Assembly: GCF_027595985.1 (NCBI RefSeq) | Contig: NC_073303.1 | Location: 378,254,034 to 378,318,033 of the forward strand | Reading direction: 5' to 3' | Source: Sorex araneus | Taxonomy: Eukaryota; Chordata; Mammalia; Eulipotyphla; Soricidae | Length of the DNA stretch: 64,000 bases | Position numbers and translations under genes: made by a program | Part shown: positions 1 to 9,574 of the stretch, one piece after another | Layout of the letters: the number at the start of each line of letters is the position of its first letter | Numbering within the stretch: position 1 is the first letter of the stretch | Notes under the pieces: generated by a model | Told to the model about the DNA's origin: nothing | Database searches by the model: none | What the model saw: only the letters and a program-made list of their open reading frames with translations

Positions 1-200
1 AAGCTACCGAGAGTATTGTACCCACATGGCAGAGCCTGGCAAGCTACCCGTGCATATTGGATATGCCAAAAACAGTAACAATAAGTCTCTCAATGAGAGA
101 CGTTACTGGTGCCCGCTCGAACAAATCGATGAACAACGGGATGACAGTGACAGTGACCCCTGTGCATCACTGGATGTGACCCAGAAAGGAAAAAAAAAAA
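1..200 (+). mobile_element. Chimeric SINE: RTE-tailed SINE body with SOR-type poly-A end
   Basis: The window opens inside an RTE-tailed SINE. Its tRNA head lies off the left edge. The body carries the AAGCTACC repeats, a GCATAT/ATATGC hairpin and the AACAGTAACAA stretch, and the tail reads through ATCGATGAACAACGGGATGA to the CAGTGACAGTGAC repeats. Instead of stopping there, it continues at about 153 into the 3' end of the other shrew SINE family (CCCCTGTGCATCACTGGATGTGACCC, broken here by the window's own divergence), and ends in a poly-A run at 188-200. The two parts meet at a shared AGTGAC. This is either a template-switch chimera or an insertion at the same motif. Confidence 0.75.
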
Positions 201-207
201 GACTGAG

Positions 208-222
208 ATGTGTGTGTGTGTT
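208..222. repeat. Short (TG)n tract
   Basis: A short TG dinucleotide run directly follows the SINE poly-A tail. The sequence after it (about 222-246) resembles the first bases of an antisense old SOR-type SINE but is too short to call. Confidence 0.5.
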
Positions 223-246
223 TAGGGGTTACACCTAGCGGTGCTC

Positions 247-1354
247 TAGACTTATTATTATTGACCCATAATAAAAATTAGAGTTTGTCACAATAAAAAT
301 AAGAATAGCATGCATATTATTGAATAAATTATCATTCACATCATGATTATCCTCTTTACTTCCTTGCTTAGGTGAAAGCTGGAAGTTCTCTCAGTCCTTT
401 CCCATTGCCTCCCACTACGCATCTAATCACCAGACTGTAGCCTCAAGTTCAGCCATCAGTCTCTTCACTCCAAGCCACCTGAAACTCTTGGCTACTCTGG
501 CTAATCTGTTTTTCTTGCCTCTCCACAAATAGTCTCTTTACCAGCAGCTCAGGATTCTTAACATATAAATGAGATCATAGAGAATTACATGCCTGCATGA
601 AAGCATTGCAATGAATTTCTCGCAAGTGTAAGAAAAAAATCTAAGTCAAGCCCCTGATTGAATGTTCATCAAGGCTCCTTCTACTCTACTGCCTAATCAC
701 ACAACCATTGCCCTTCCTGAAACGCGCCAAATTAGTTCCTACCAGCTGTTGTCTCAACTTGAAACTTTCTTTCCCACATCCCTGGGTAGCGGATTTTCTT
801 ACTGGTTTTAGGGCTTTCCTAATATCAACCCTCAGAGTAGCTCTTCCCACCCTCTGAAAAAGAAGAGCTACCCAGACATATACTTCTACAAAGTATCATG
901 TTTGCCTTGTTTTCCTTCATGATATTTAACCTTCATTAGACATAAATCTATTTCTTCACTTCCTTATCATCTTTCTTATCCAAATGTAAGCTGTATTAAA
1001 AGTCTTTCTCTTGCCATTATTTTAAATGGCTTGGATGACCAACTCTAGCTCATAACATTATCAAAAACATATCCATTATGTATTGAGTCACATTATTACA
1101 TACCTAGGCAGAACAGATATACCAGGCACTTAGCTACATCAACATGAATTGTTTTTCCCAAACATGTAGACATCTCAAGTTACCCTACTTAAAGGCACAC
1201 TTCTCACAAGCAATTGGTAATTCAATCTTCAGCTCTAGAGTTCTAAGAAATTAAGCTACGACTATGACCCTGCCCTACTTCATATGCCAAATTCTAATAC
1301 TCATTGCGACGATATATGAAGGAATGTTTTTTAGGAGGTAGTTGGGTTGTGAGG
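247..1354. other. No recognised feature
   Basis: AT-rich unique-looking sequence. No repeat family, long reading frame or RNA gene was recognised. Confidence 0.5.
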
Positions 1355-1622
1355 CTAGAGCTCAGTAAAGCACACTTGTGCCCTTATAAAAGGGACTCTG
1401 AGGAGCTCCCTGGTCCTCTCAATGTGACACTGAATTATGTAGGTTGCAATCTATGGATGTCACTTCATTGCAATATGTAGGCTGCCATCTATAGAGGTCA
1501 CCTGAACACTGATCTCCCTCTATTGCCTTAATCGTCAACTGCTACCCTCTGTTACTTTGAGAAAAATAAAGACTGTTATTTACAAGTATTTTGTTGCAGA
1601 AGCTTGAATAGGCTGCAAGAAG
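1355..1622 (+). mobile_element. Ancient MaLR-type LTR fragment (MLT1/MST-like)
   Basis: The segment has the arrangement typical of mammalian MaLR solo LTRs on the + strand. A TATAAAAGGGACTC motif at about 1386 is followed by GAGCTCCCTGGTCC. An AATAAA polyadenylation signal lies at about 1565, then a TTTACAAG..TATTTTGTTGCAG end resembling the conserved MaLR terminus. The middle is diverged or deleted. The assignment rests on remembered family consensus. No internal MaLR sequence is seen next to it. Confidence 0.55.
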
Positions 1623-2280
1623 CATAGTCTTAGAAGTAAAATTCTTTAGCGGTTACCATTTGAAATCTGTTCCCCTAGAACATAAAGAGCTGACAGGGTA
1701 CAATGTTATAAATCAACCAGCATCAATATTTATTGAATGAATGCTTCACAGAGGATTCTCTTAAACTGAACTTACCAAGCATTAAAATGTATAACATAAA
1801 AATGAAATAAATGGCTCTAATTGAAAATGTAATTCTTACATTTTCCTACCAGCCATTTGAAGAGCTAAGCTTTCTATCTGCTTTGGGGCGGAAGGATAAA
1901 GATAGAATTTTAAGTGCCATCTAATGAACTCAAGTAGAGATTTTAATGAAATATTTTAAATCTTAAAAAACATATTTCACTAATTGCTACTTATGAAACA
2001 ATAGGATACCACTGCTTTTTTTTAATACTAATGTATTTCATTCTAATTCACGAAGGTCCTCTATTAGGAAAAATCCTAATCTCTTTTGAGATGATTGATC
2101 AAAGAGGTAATTAGTGCCAAATTCAGATGTGCTTGGAGAGATAAGTAATTACAAAGGAAATGAGAAATTAGATGAAATTTAACTCGAGAAAACATAAAAC
2201 ACAAACTGCTGAAAACCTTCTGTTTAATTTTATGTCAGAAATGGTTCAATTAATATAAATTTAGGTATGACCTGTATAAA
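1623..2280. other. No recognised feature
   Basis: AT-rich sequence with no identifiable repeat or gene. Confidence 0.5.
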
Positions 2281-2625
2281 ATAATCTTAAATTATCAGCA
2301 GTTCAGATGGGCCAGACATGTAATGCGACTTAGAGACTACCACTGGTCTAGAGCTGTTACTGACTAGATTCCAAGGGACGTCAAAAGACCACGTGGTCAC
2401 CCACCAATGAGATGGTCAGACTTCTTCGTCAAAACCCTGAATGAATGATTTGAGTCTCTTCCTGTTCCTGGAGCGAGCAGATATCATTGGGCTAGACTCG
2501 CACGTGACAGGCACAAATGGAGACGTTATTGGCTCCCACTTGAGCAAATCGAAGATCAAGGGGATGACAAATGATACAAGTGATACAAGATCAGCAGTTC
2601 ATAATCTTAAGTTATCAGCAGTTCA
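2281..2625. repeat. 25-bp direct duplication split by an RTE insertion
   Basis: A 25-bp unit at 2281-2305 recurs at 2601-2625 with one mismatch. The outer copies appear to be an older tandem duplication. The RTE tail fragment inserted at the inner boundary, duplicating ATCAGCAGTTCA (2294-2305 and 2590-2601). Confidence 0.7.
2306..2589 (+). mobile_element. RTE-type LINE, 5'-truncated 3' end
   Basis: This is the last ~280 bp of the RTE element, carrying the decayed C-terminus of its ORF and the 3' tail. Readable peptide landmarks in + frames are [26 protein letters not shown] and HKWRRYW, the same order as in the longer copies. The element ends in AAATCGAAGATCAAGGGGAT followed by repeated GATACAAGT units, with no poly-A. 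A 12-bp TSD, ATCAGCAGTTCA, flanks it exactly. The copy is dead from truncation and stops. Confidence 0.9.
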
Positions 2626-3919
2626 TTTGAAGAGTCTTCAAACGCTAAAATTTGAAGTTTTATCATTTTGTACAAATGGTAGTGACAAAAACTACAGAAT
2701 GATGATGATTATAATGATGAAGACTGTAATATAATAATCTATGTTCTTAAGTATTTGAATTTGCTTTCACAGCGAGGTGTTATTTGATATTTTTCATTGG
2801 CCTAAACCACATATATTTCTGCCTTTATTCTCAAGCAGCTAGTTTAGTTTTTCTAATAACTTCTAGAAAAACTAAAGAGGTAAGGTGCTTGTTTACGAGA
2901 AATAAGTAATGACCTGGGGAAATGCTAAAATTTAAAAATTTAAAATTTAAAATACTATAACTAAAATTTTAGAGTTACATATGTGTAAGCTTCATATGGT
3001 AAAGAACAAATATATATCCCATTTCAAAATGTATGTCTGAGATTGATTTACTCCCTTCCCAAGATCACCAAGTTACCATTTGTGTGAAAGAACGCTCCAA
3101 CACAGACATGGTCTTATTTTATCTCTAGAAAATGTAGAATACTACTTAAAAACTTATATAAAATAAGTTCACATTTGTTTACAACATTAATATGGTAACA
3201 TTTAACAAATGTTAAATTTATTAAAACTAATTTAGGTTTGACCTGATTTCTAGGACTAATATGAAAATTTAGAAGTTGAAAATCTAGTTGATTTCATATG
3301 ATTTCTAGTCAAAGTAAAACATCTCTGTGACTAGACTCCTTTTTGTATATTATACTGTTTTGTATATCTTCCTTTCATAAGAAAATTTCCATTAAAATTC
3401 ACCTCAAATATAGCCTATATCCTCTGCATGTAGCTTAAAATCAAGTCTCCTGTGTTCACGGGCGTCTCCTCCCTAGAGGAGCAGAGAGATAACATAATGC
3501 CAGAATATTATATTAAGGTTCCCTTGATTGTGTAAATATCTCTGCAGCAGATAGAAAACAGAAACATGCCTCAAGGAAATGTTCGCAATGTAATAATTCT
3601 CAGAGTTGATCATATTAGCACTCACTTTTTGGTCAGAGAAACCTGTTCTTTGTTGTTATGAAAGGATGACTATGTCTGAGAAACAGGATTTAAATAAGAC
3701 TGAAAAACAAATTAATCCCTGGACTCTACCATTCCCCCCTTCTGCTGCATAGCTTAAATATTGAACATCTTGAATCCCGTGGTACTTGGATATGTGCCAC
3801 AGCATTTCAATATAGACATCAAACCTGGCCCTGTCATCCCCTATATTGTCTATATTTTATCCGAGTCATTCTGATTCTTCCTAGGGAAGGCAATTCTTCC
3901 TCAAAACACACAAATCAAT
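2626..3919. other. No recognised feature
   Basis: AT-rich sequence, including a short TTTAAAA-type tandem at about 2930-2955. No gene or repeat family identified. Confidence 0.5.
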
Positions 3920-3920
3920 A

Positions 3921-4105
3921 GGGCTGGAGCAATAGTAGCAATAGTCCAGCGGGTAGGAAATTTGCTATGCGGGTGGCCAATCCAGGTTCTATCCCAGCAT
4001 CCCATATGGTCCCTTGAACACCCCCAGGAGCAATTCCTGAGTGCAGGACCAACCAGGAGTGACCACTGAGCATCACCAGGTGTGTCCCCAAAACAAACAG
4101 CAACA
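3921..4105 (+). mobile_element. SOR-type SINE (poly-A class), diverged
   Basis: The tRNA-like head begins GGGCTGGAGCAATAG, with a small internal repeat of AGCAATAG. Next come GCGGGTAGG (A-box region) and GGTTCTATCC (degenerate B box), then the SOR body CATATGGTCCCTTGAACACC and GGTGTGTCCCCAAAAC at the A-rich tail. The small duplication in the A box would impair Pol III promoter spacing. Copies like this are L1-mobilised tRNA SINEs. Confidence 0.85.
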
Positions 4106-4490
4106 CCAAAAGTACACAAAATTCATAAATTATCTTTCCAAACTGAGATTTGCTCAGTCATTTTAAAAAAGATTCATGAACATGTTTGAAAAACAGACAT
4201 TGCCTCCCTCAAATACTGCCAGAGATCAAACTCAGCGCCAAGGAAGGACCCAGGGGAATTTCTGCTCATGTGAGCATTTACCCAGGACTAAGATTTAACT
4301 CTTCCAGGTCCTGAAAAAAGATACGAGTGTCCATAACCCAATACCAGGTTCTTAACCTTTGTAGGAGAAAGAATTCAAGGTGAAAACTGTGTTTAGATAA
4401 AAACAGGTCAGTTTTCACAAATAGGAGGGTTTAATTCTAACCATAAGGTATTTGAATCAAATTCTATCAATAAATCAAGTAACTAAAATT
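4106..4490. other. No confident feature; possible old SINE debris
   Basis: Around 4190-4340 there are phrases such as GCCAGAGATCAAACTCAG and ATTTACCCAGG reminiscent of a very old antisense SINE, but too diverged to assert. Confidence 0.3.
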
Positions 4491-4512
4491 TATAACTATT
4501 CTTTCACTTGTA

Positions 4513-6630
4513 TCACTTGTAGTCCCATTGATCTTTGATTTGCTCGAGCAAGCGCCAGTAATGTCTCCATTTGTCCCTGTCACGTGTTAGTGCAGCCCAA
4601 TGATATCTGCTTGCTCCAGGAACAGGAAGAGCCTCAAATCGTTTATTCAGGGATTTGACGAAGAAATCTGACCATCTAGTTGGTGGGTGACCATGAGGTC
4701 TTCTGACGTCCTGTGGAATCCAGTTGGTAACAGCTCTAGTCCAGCAGTCGTCTCTGAATTGCATTACATGACTGGCCATCTGATTTTTGATGCCTTGGCA
4801 AGAGACAGCATCTCTGATTTATGACCGTCGATAGAGGTCAGAATTCCAGATTCCTTCTCTCACTTGAGTGAGACATGATATTCCCAGCATTACTCTTTCG
4901 ATTCCGCTTTGGGATACCCTAATAGCATTCTCATCCTGTTTGCGTAGGGCCCAGGTCTCTGAGACATATGTTAGTGCAGGAAGAACAGTGAAATTGAAAA
5001 GATGTGCCTGGAGTCGGAGGTTCTTCGTTCTTTTAACTACTTCTTCAACGCTCTTGAATGCATTCCACTCTGCTCTCTTCCTCCTGCACAGTTCTGGCAC
5101 CAAGTCGTTCCTCATGTTGATTTCTCAACCCAAGTACACATAGCTGCTGCATTCGAAGACGTTCATTCCATTGAGAGCAAATGGAGCTTCAGGGACCAGT
5201 TTGTTTCTCATGAACATCATCTTGTTGAGATTCAGCTGCAATCCGACCTTTCCACACTCGCAGTCGAAGTCGGCCAGCATTTGTGCCACTTGGTTAATGT
5301 TTGTTGCTATGAGAACGATGTCATCAGCGAAGCGGGGGTGCTGCCTATCTTCACTCCCATTCCTTCCCATTCCAGTCATCGCATGATGTTCTCGAGGGTG
5401 GCACTGAAGAGTTTCGGTGAAATGGTATCACCCTGCCGCACCCCTCTCTTTACATCAATGATCACTTCCTTGTAGAATGGTGAGATCCTGGTGATAAATC
5501 CACAATACAGCTCATGGAGGATTTTGATATACTGAGTTTGAACGCCCTATTTGGCCAGGGCTTCCATGACTGCCTCAGTCTCAACAGAATCGAAGGCCTT
5601 CTTTAAGTCAATGAACGTTAACAGAGTGGCATCTTGTACTCTTGTGAAACTTCAATGAGTTTGGTCACTGTGTGGATATGGTCTATCGTGCTGAGTCCCC
5701 TTCGGAACCTGGCTTGCTTGCTCCCATGGTTGTCCTTCGTCTAGTGTTTTGCCTATTCTATTCAGGATGACACGAGTGAACATCTTTGTTCATTGTAGAC
5801 GGCAGACAGTAGGCAGATTGGGCGATAGTTGCCGATGTCGTGGATGTCTCCCTTCTTGTACAACAGAACGGTCCTACTGGTTTTCCACTGAGACAAAACC
5901 TTGCTTTCAGACAGGTAGCGTGTGAAGAACCAAGCCAGTGTATTGATGAGTACTGAAGGCAGATTCTTCAGGTGTTTGGGTCTGATCTTGTCCGGACCAG
6001 GTGCTATACTCGTCTTTACCAATGAAATGGCATGTCGGATTTCAGAAGGGAGAACGTTGGGAACGACATATCCATCCTTCAGAATTTGGTATGTGGGCAG
6101 GTGGACATGGCTGTCAAAGAGATCTGAGTAAAGTCGTGAATAATCCTCTCTATTGTCCTTCTGGAAGATGTGATAGATCCATCAGGACATTGGGGGACAG
6201 TCATCTTGGTCTTATAGTTGGCAAAGGACAGGCGAGCGTTGCAAATACTTTTCCCGGCTTCTGCTGCATCAGCCAACACTGCTGCTCTTCTCTCTTTGAG
6301 GTCGTCCTTTATCGCTTCTCTGCACAGCTTTGCGAGCTCGGACGTTAGCTTGTGGTTGCCTGAGGCTTGCGCCAAAGCACGTTGACAAATGAGCTCGAGA
6401 GTTTCCGAAGACATGCGTCTGTTTGTGGCTTTCTCACTCTCGGCATTCTTTGCTCAGACATGGAGGTGCTGAACCAGTCGATCGTATTCCTCATAGATGT
6501 TGTCAAGGACGGCATCTTCCCATATTGCTGCAGTAGTGCCAAAGAGCTCCCCGTTGGTGGTCATTCTGGGAGTTGCCTTCCAGAACTTTGCGACCTTGAA
6601 CTCTAGGTTCAAAGAGACCTGGAAACAAGA
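4513..6630 (-). pseudogene. Decayed RTE ORF: reverse transcriptase and C-terminal domain
   Basis: Conceptual translation on the minus strand, across several frameshifts, gives the RT order. A linker (EEYDRLVQHLH, LELICQRALAQASGN, KERRAAVLADAAEAGKSI) at about 6650-6240 is followed by APGPDKIRPKHLKN and GNYRPICLLSAVY (about 6020-5800). Motif A is FIDLKKAFDSVE near 5600, motif B is RQGDTISPKLF near 5430 and the catalytic FADDIVL box is near 5320. The C-terminal block contains YVYLG, ETWALRKQDENA and TRAVTNWIPQDVRRPHGHPPTRW. The catalytic aspartates are still readable. Frameshifts and stops (TAG at 5547-5549, TGA at 5376-5378) make it non-functional. The family is RTE-clade non-LTR retrotransposon, which would copy its RNA at a nicked target site. 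Confidence 0.88.
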
Positions 6631-6854
6631 TCCTCTGTCTGCCTCCACCAATCTCCAGCATCTGAGGGAGGGGTCAAACCCAGACTCCCCACCCTACCCA
6701 AGCCAGATAAATACCTCACTCACCGACCCCCACTACATCCACTACCCAGCCACCACCACGCTCTAGGCTGCTCTCCGAACGAGACACACCACAAAACACT
6801 TAATACCCATAATTCCCACACCATATTTGATAGGGTTCAAATTTGGTGTGAACA

Positions 6855-7256
6855 ATGGTAACACCTCTAAGGACGATTGGAGGCTGCCCTAAAAGCCTCC
6901 GTCCCTCTCGGAGAGCCCGGCAAGCTACCGAGAGTATCCCACCCACACAGCAGAGCCTAGCAAGCTACCCGTGGCATATTCAATATGCCAACAACAGTAA
7001 CAATAATTGGCCTCATTCACCTGTCACCAAAAGAGCCCCCAATACAGCAGAGTTAAGAAAGATGAGCAAGGAGAGGCTGAAAATATCTCGGGGATGTACT
7101 AGACTGCAAAAACAAAGAAAGACTAAAATGATTGTCTGTACTTTCAATGCACTGACATCAGAAGCAATCATCAAGGACCTGATGGTGTAAGCGCAGAAGA
7201 TCAAGTACGACATCATTGGTCTGACCGAAACAAGGAAACATCAATCACATCATGCC
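6855..7256 (+). pseudogene. RTE ORF start: N-terminal extension and beginning of APE endonuclease
   Basis: This open stretch lies on the + strand inside the inverted 5' part. The first ~70 codons cover the segment shared with the SINE body ([20 protein letters not shown]). Then come SPVTKRAPN and MSKERLKISRG, then KMIVCTFNALTSEA, followed after one stop by QKIKYDIIGLTETR. The last two phrases match the start of APE-type endonucleases of RTE elements, including the conserved N of CTFNA and the E of LTETR. It breaks off at 7256 because the insertion ends there. Whether the true start is the ATG at 6855 or the one at about 7062 cannot be told from one copy. Confidence 0.75.
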
Positions 7257-7283
7257 ATAACTATACTTTACTTATAATAAAAG

Positions 7284-7590
7284 AAGGAAGGGAGGAAGGA
7301 AGGGAGGAAGGAAGGAAGGAAGGAAGGAAGGAAGGAAGGAAGGAAGGAAGGAAGGAAGGAAGGAAGGAAGGAAGGAAGGAAGGAAGGAAGGAAGGAAGGA
7401 AGGAAGGGAGAGAGGGAGGGAGGGAGGGAGGGAGGGAGGGAGGGAGGGAGGGAGGGAGGGAGGGAGGGAGGGAGGGAGGGAGAAAGGGCAAAGTGAAGGA
7501 AGGAAAGGAGAGTGAGGAAAAGAGAAAGAGAGGAAGAAGTGGAGGAAGGAAGGAGGGAAGGGAATGGCAGAAGAAAGGATAGAGGAAGGC
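7284..7590. repeat. Purine microsatellite (GGAA)n then (GGGA)n
   Basis: About 200 bp of GGAA units changing to GGGA units, followed by ~100 bp of impure purine sequence, all purine on the + strand. It starts 15 bp beyond the right TSD of the RTE insertion. Reading frames here encode only Ser/Leu/Pro/Phe repeats and are artefacts. Confidence 0.97.
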
Positions 7591-8150
7591 ATTTAATAAT
7601 AATGAACAAAAATAGCCCTAAAGAAGTATCATTATCTCGGGAGGAAAATACTCAAATTATTTAGAAATGACCTAGAAAATGTCGCTTTTCAAATCCCAAA
7701 CATAACTCTAAACACATAATCTGCAAGAGAAGCAAGGGGCTTTGCTGGAATGAACGCCTCGTTATTCACGTTCATAGGTGTGTTCACTCCATTATCACAG
7801 CGGCATTACCAAGAACTTGGCTCTGGTCACTGCCTATTTCTCTTCTCTCTTCATTAGCTCCTTGCTCTCTGTAATTGAAAATGCTTTCCCGACCATCTGT
7901 CACTGCAATTCACACTCTGACCTCTCTGGCAGGGCCTTATCTGCTTCTACACAGCATTTGTAGAAGGGCCAGATGCCATCAAAGTTTCAAATAAAAACAC
8001 CCTTGGACAGGTTACCAGGGAGTCATTACCAATAGTCATTATTTAAATACAAAAGAAAAATGTTTCCAGTCTACTTGCAGAGAGCTCTTTTCTGCCCTAC
8101 ATCGTTCCTGAGAGAAGATTCTGAATCCAGAATGCAGTTAAGGATGAAGA
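7591..8150. other. No recognised feature
   Basis: Unique-looking sequence with no identified repeat or gene. Confidence 0.5.
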
Positions 8151-8154
8151 GATG

Positions 8155-8321
8155 AGGAGTGCCTTCAGAACTACAGCAGGCAGGGCACTTGCCTTGCAGG
8201 TGGCCAACCCAGGTTTGATCCCCAGCACTCTGTATGGTCCCCTGAACCCTTGATCCCTGCATGCAGAGCCAAGAGTAAGCCCTGAGCACTGTATTGGTTT
8301 GGCAAAAAAAAAAAAAAAAAG
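8155..8321 (+). mobile_element. SOR-type SINE (poly-A class)
   Basis: The head is degenerate (ACAGCAGGCAGGGCACTTGCC, then CCCAGGTTTGATCCC as B box). The body CTCTGTATGGTCCCCTGAAC and GAGCCAAGAGTAAGCCCTGAGC follows, and it ends in a run of 17 A. The body wording belongs to an older SOR subfamily than the copy at 51577. Confidence 0.85.
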
Positions 8322-9003
8322 TTAGTTATTAAAACTCAGTTCCTGAGGCCTATGTAACTCTTAAAAGCAATGCTACTTTATTAGTAGGAATGGTTTTTGA
8401 ATATAGTAAAAGTAGTGTAAAACGTGTCTTTTCTTTGCAGTTGGGTGGTGTAAGATTACATAATGTGTGATATTTATAAGAGACGTGTGTGTGTCCATAT
8501 GTATATGCTAATGTCCTGTGGCCAGTGAGGTGTCATGCTCTCTGGTTGCTGTGCAAGTCAGCTTAATGGACAGTCCATCTTCACTGAAGAATACACAAGG
8601 TTAACTGGAGTGAGGGCTATAATCCTATCCAAGATCCCAATAAGAATTTTACTTTTAAACTATGAATTTATGATAATAAAACTTCAGTCAGACCCCTGCT
8701 CCCTCCTTGTCCCCTGGCACGGTTGACACATAGGTGACGCAGTGCTGTGTTCTCACTCAAGACTAGAGAACTGACCTCTACAAACATCTCGGGTCTTCGA
8801 TAAGGACATTCTGCAGTTTGGGTGATTATCTACTGACGTTGGACAAGTCTGCTAATTTATTGTCTAATAAAATTAGAAATATTTTACTGCTTATAATATA
8901 GTAACATTAATGAATTCTTCCCTTCATTGGTTGGATCTTTCTGAAGATTTCTGAATATCTCCAACAATTTTCTTTTTACTTATTAGTCTATCAGTTTTTA
9001 AAA
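8322..9003. other. No recognised feature
   Basis: Unique-looking sequence, no gene or repeat assigned. Confidence 0.5.
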
Positions 9004-9005
9004 CA

Positions 9006-9256
9006 GGAATGGAGCGATAGCATAGCGGGTAGGGTGTTTGTCTTGCACACGGCCGACCCGGGTTTGATTCCTCCGTCCCTCTTGGAGAGCCCGGCAAGCT
9101 ACTGAGAGTATCCCACCCGCAAGGCAGAGCCTGGCAAGCCCCCCGTAGCATATTTGATATGCCAAAAACAGTGACAACAAGTCTCACGAGGGAGATGTTA
9201 CTGTTGCCCAGTCTAGCAAATCGATGAACAATGGGATGACAGTGCTACAGTGCTGC
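9006..9256 (+). mobile_element. RTE-tailed SINE
   Basis: A full-length copy. The tRNA head is GGAATGGAGCGATAGCATAG then GGGTTTGATTCC as B box. The body holds two GAGCC(C/T)GGCAAGC units 40 bp apart and GCATATTTGATATGC. The RTE-derived tail runs ATCGATGAACAATGGGATGA and ends in AGTGCTACAGTGCT, a variant of the usual GTGACA repeat. TTTTTAAAAC before and TTTTTAAAC after could be a TSD. Confidence 0.93.
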
Positions 9257-9302
9257 ATATTTTTAAACTAGAGGATTAGAAGAACACAATATAAGGATTT
9301 TT

Positions 9303-9485
9303 AGGGGCCAGGAGATGGTAAAGTTCTAGGGCACGTGTGTCTGCCCTGAGTTCTATCTCCAGCACCACATGGTCTCCGGAACACCATGGGTGTGGCTCTG
9401 GAAGATACTGAACACCACCAGAATGGCCCCAGGGGTCCCCTGGGGTGCAGTCCCTGACCCTCACACCCAAAAGCAGCCCTGGACA
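9303..9485 (+). mobile_element. Probable old SOR-type SINE
   Basis: GGGGCCAGGAGATGGTAAAG, then GAGTTCTATCTCCAGCACCACATGGTCTCC-like text in pieces and CACACCCAAAAGC resemble a much diverged poly-A class SINE. Boundaries are approximate. Confidence 0.5.
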
Positions 9486-9574
9486 ACTATGTCCAACAGG
9501 AGATTCCCCAGTCCCCCACGCACCCCTCCCCAAATTAGCTGTTTTCTATTTCTGGTGAACTTGGATATTTTATT

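Larger units (their letters stand above)
4505..7256 (-). mobile_element. RTE-type LINE, near full length with twin-primed 5' inversion
   Basis: One insertion of about 2.75 kb. The main part, 4505 to about 6630, reads on the minus strand from the linker between endonuclease and RT down to the 3' tail, which carries TATCACTTGTA-type terminal repeats on the + strand at 4505. The remainder, about 6630-7256, reads on the plus strand and contains the element's 5' region plus the start of the endonuclease ORF. Both parts lie between ATAACTATTCTTT (4492-4504) and ATAACTATACTTT (7257-7269), a 13-bp TSD with one mismatch. The inversion is therefore part of one integration, as expected for twin priming. 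Most of the endonuclease coding region was lost at the junction. Confidence 0.9.

Noticed and set aside
4180..4340. Old antisense SINE
   Set aside because: Only short SINE-like phrases. Too diverged to assign without alignment.
5002..5475. 157-codon + frame overlapping the RTE
   Set aside because: It is the antisense of the RT coding sequence. The recognisable protein motifs are all on the minus strand.
6890..7000. RTE-tailed SINE inserted inside the RTE copy
   Set aside because: There is no tRNA head before it and no RTE-type tail after it, and its similarity to the headless elements continues past the SINE junction. It is more likely native RTE 5' sequence.
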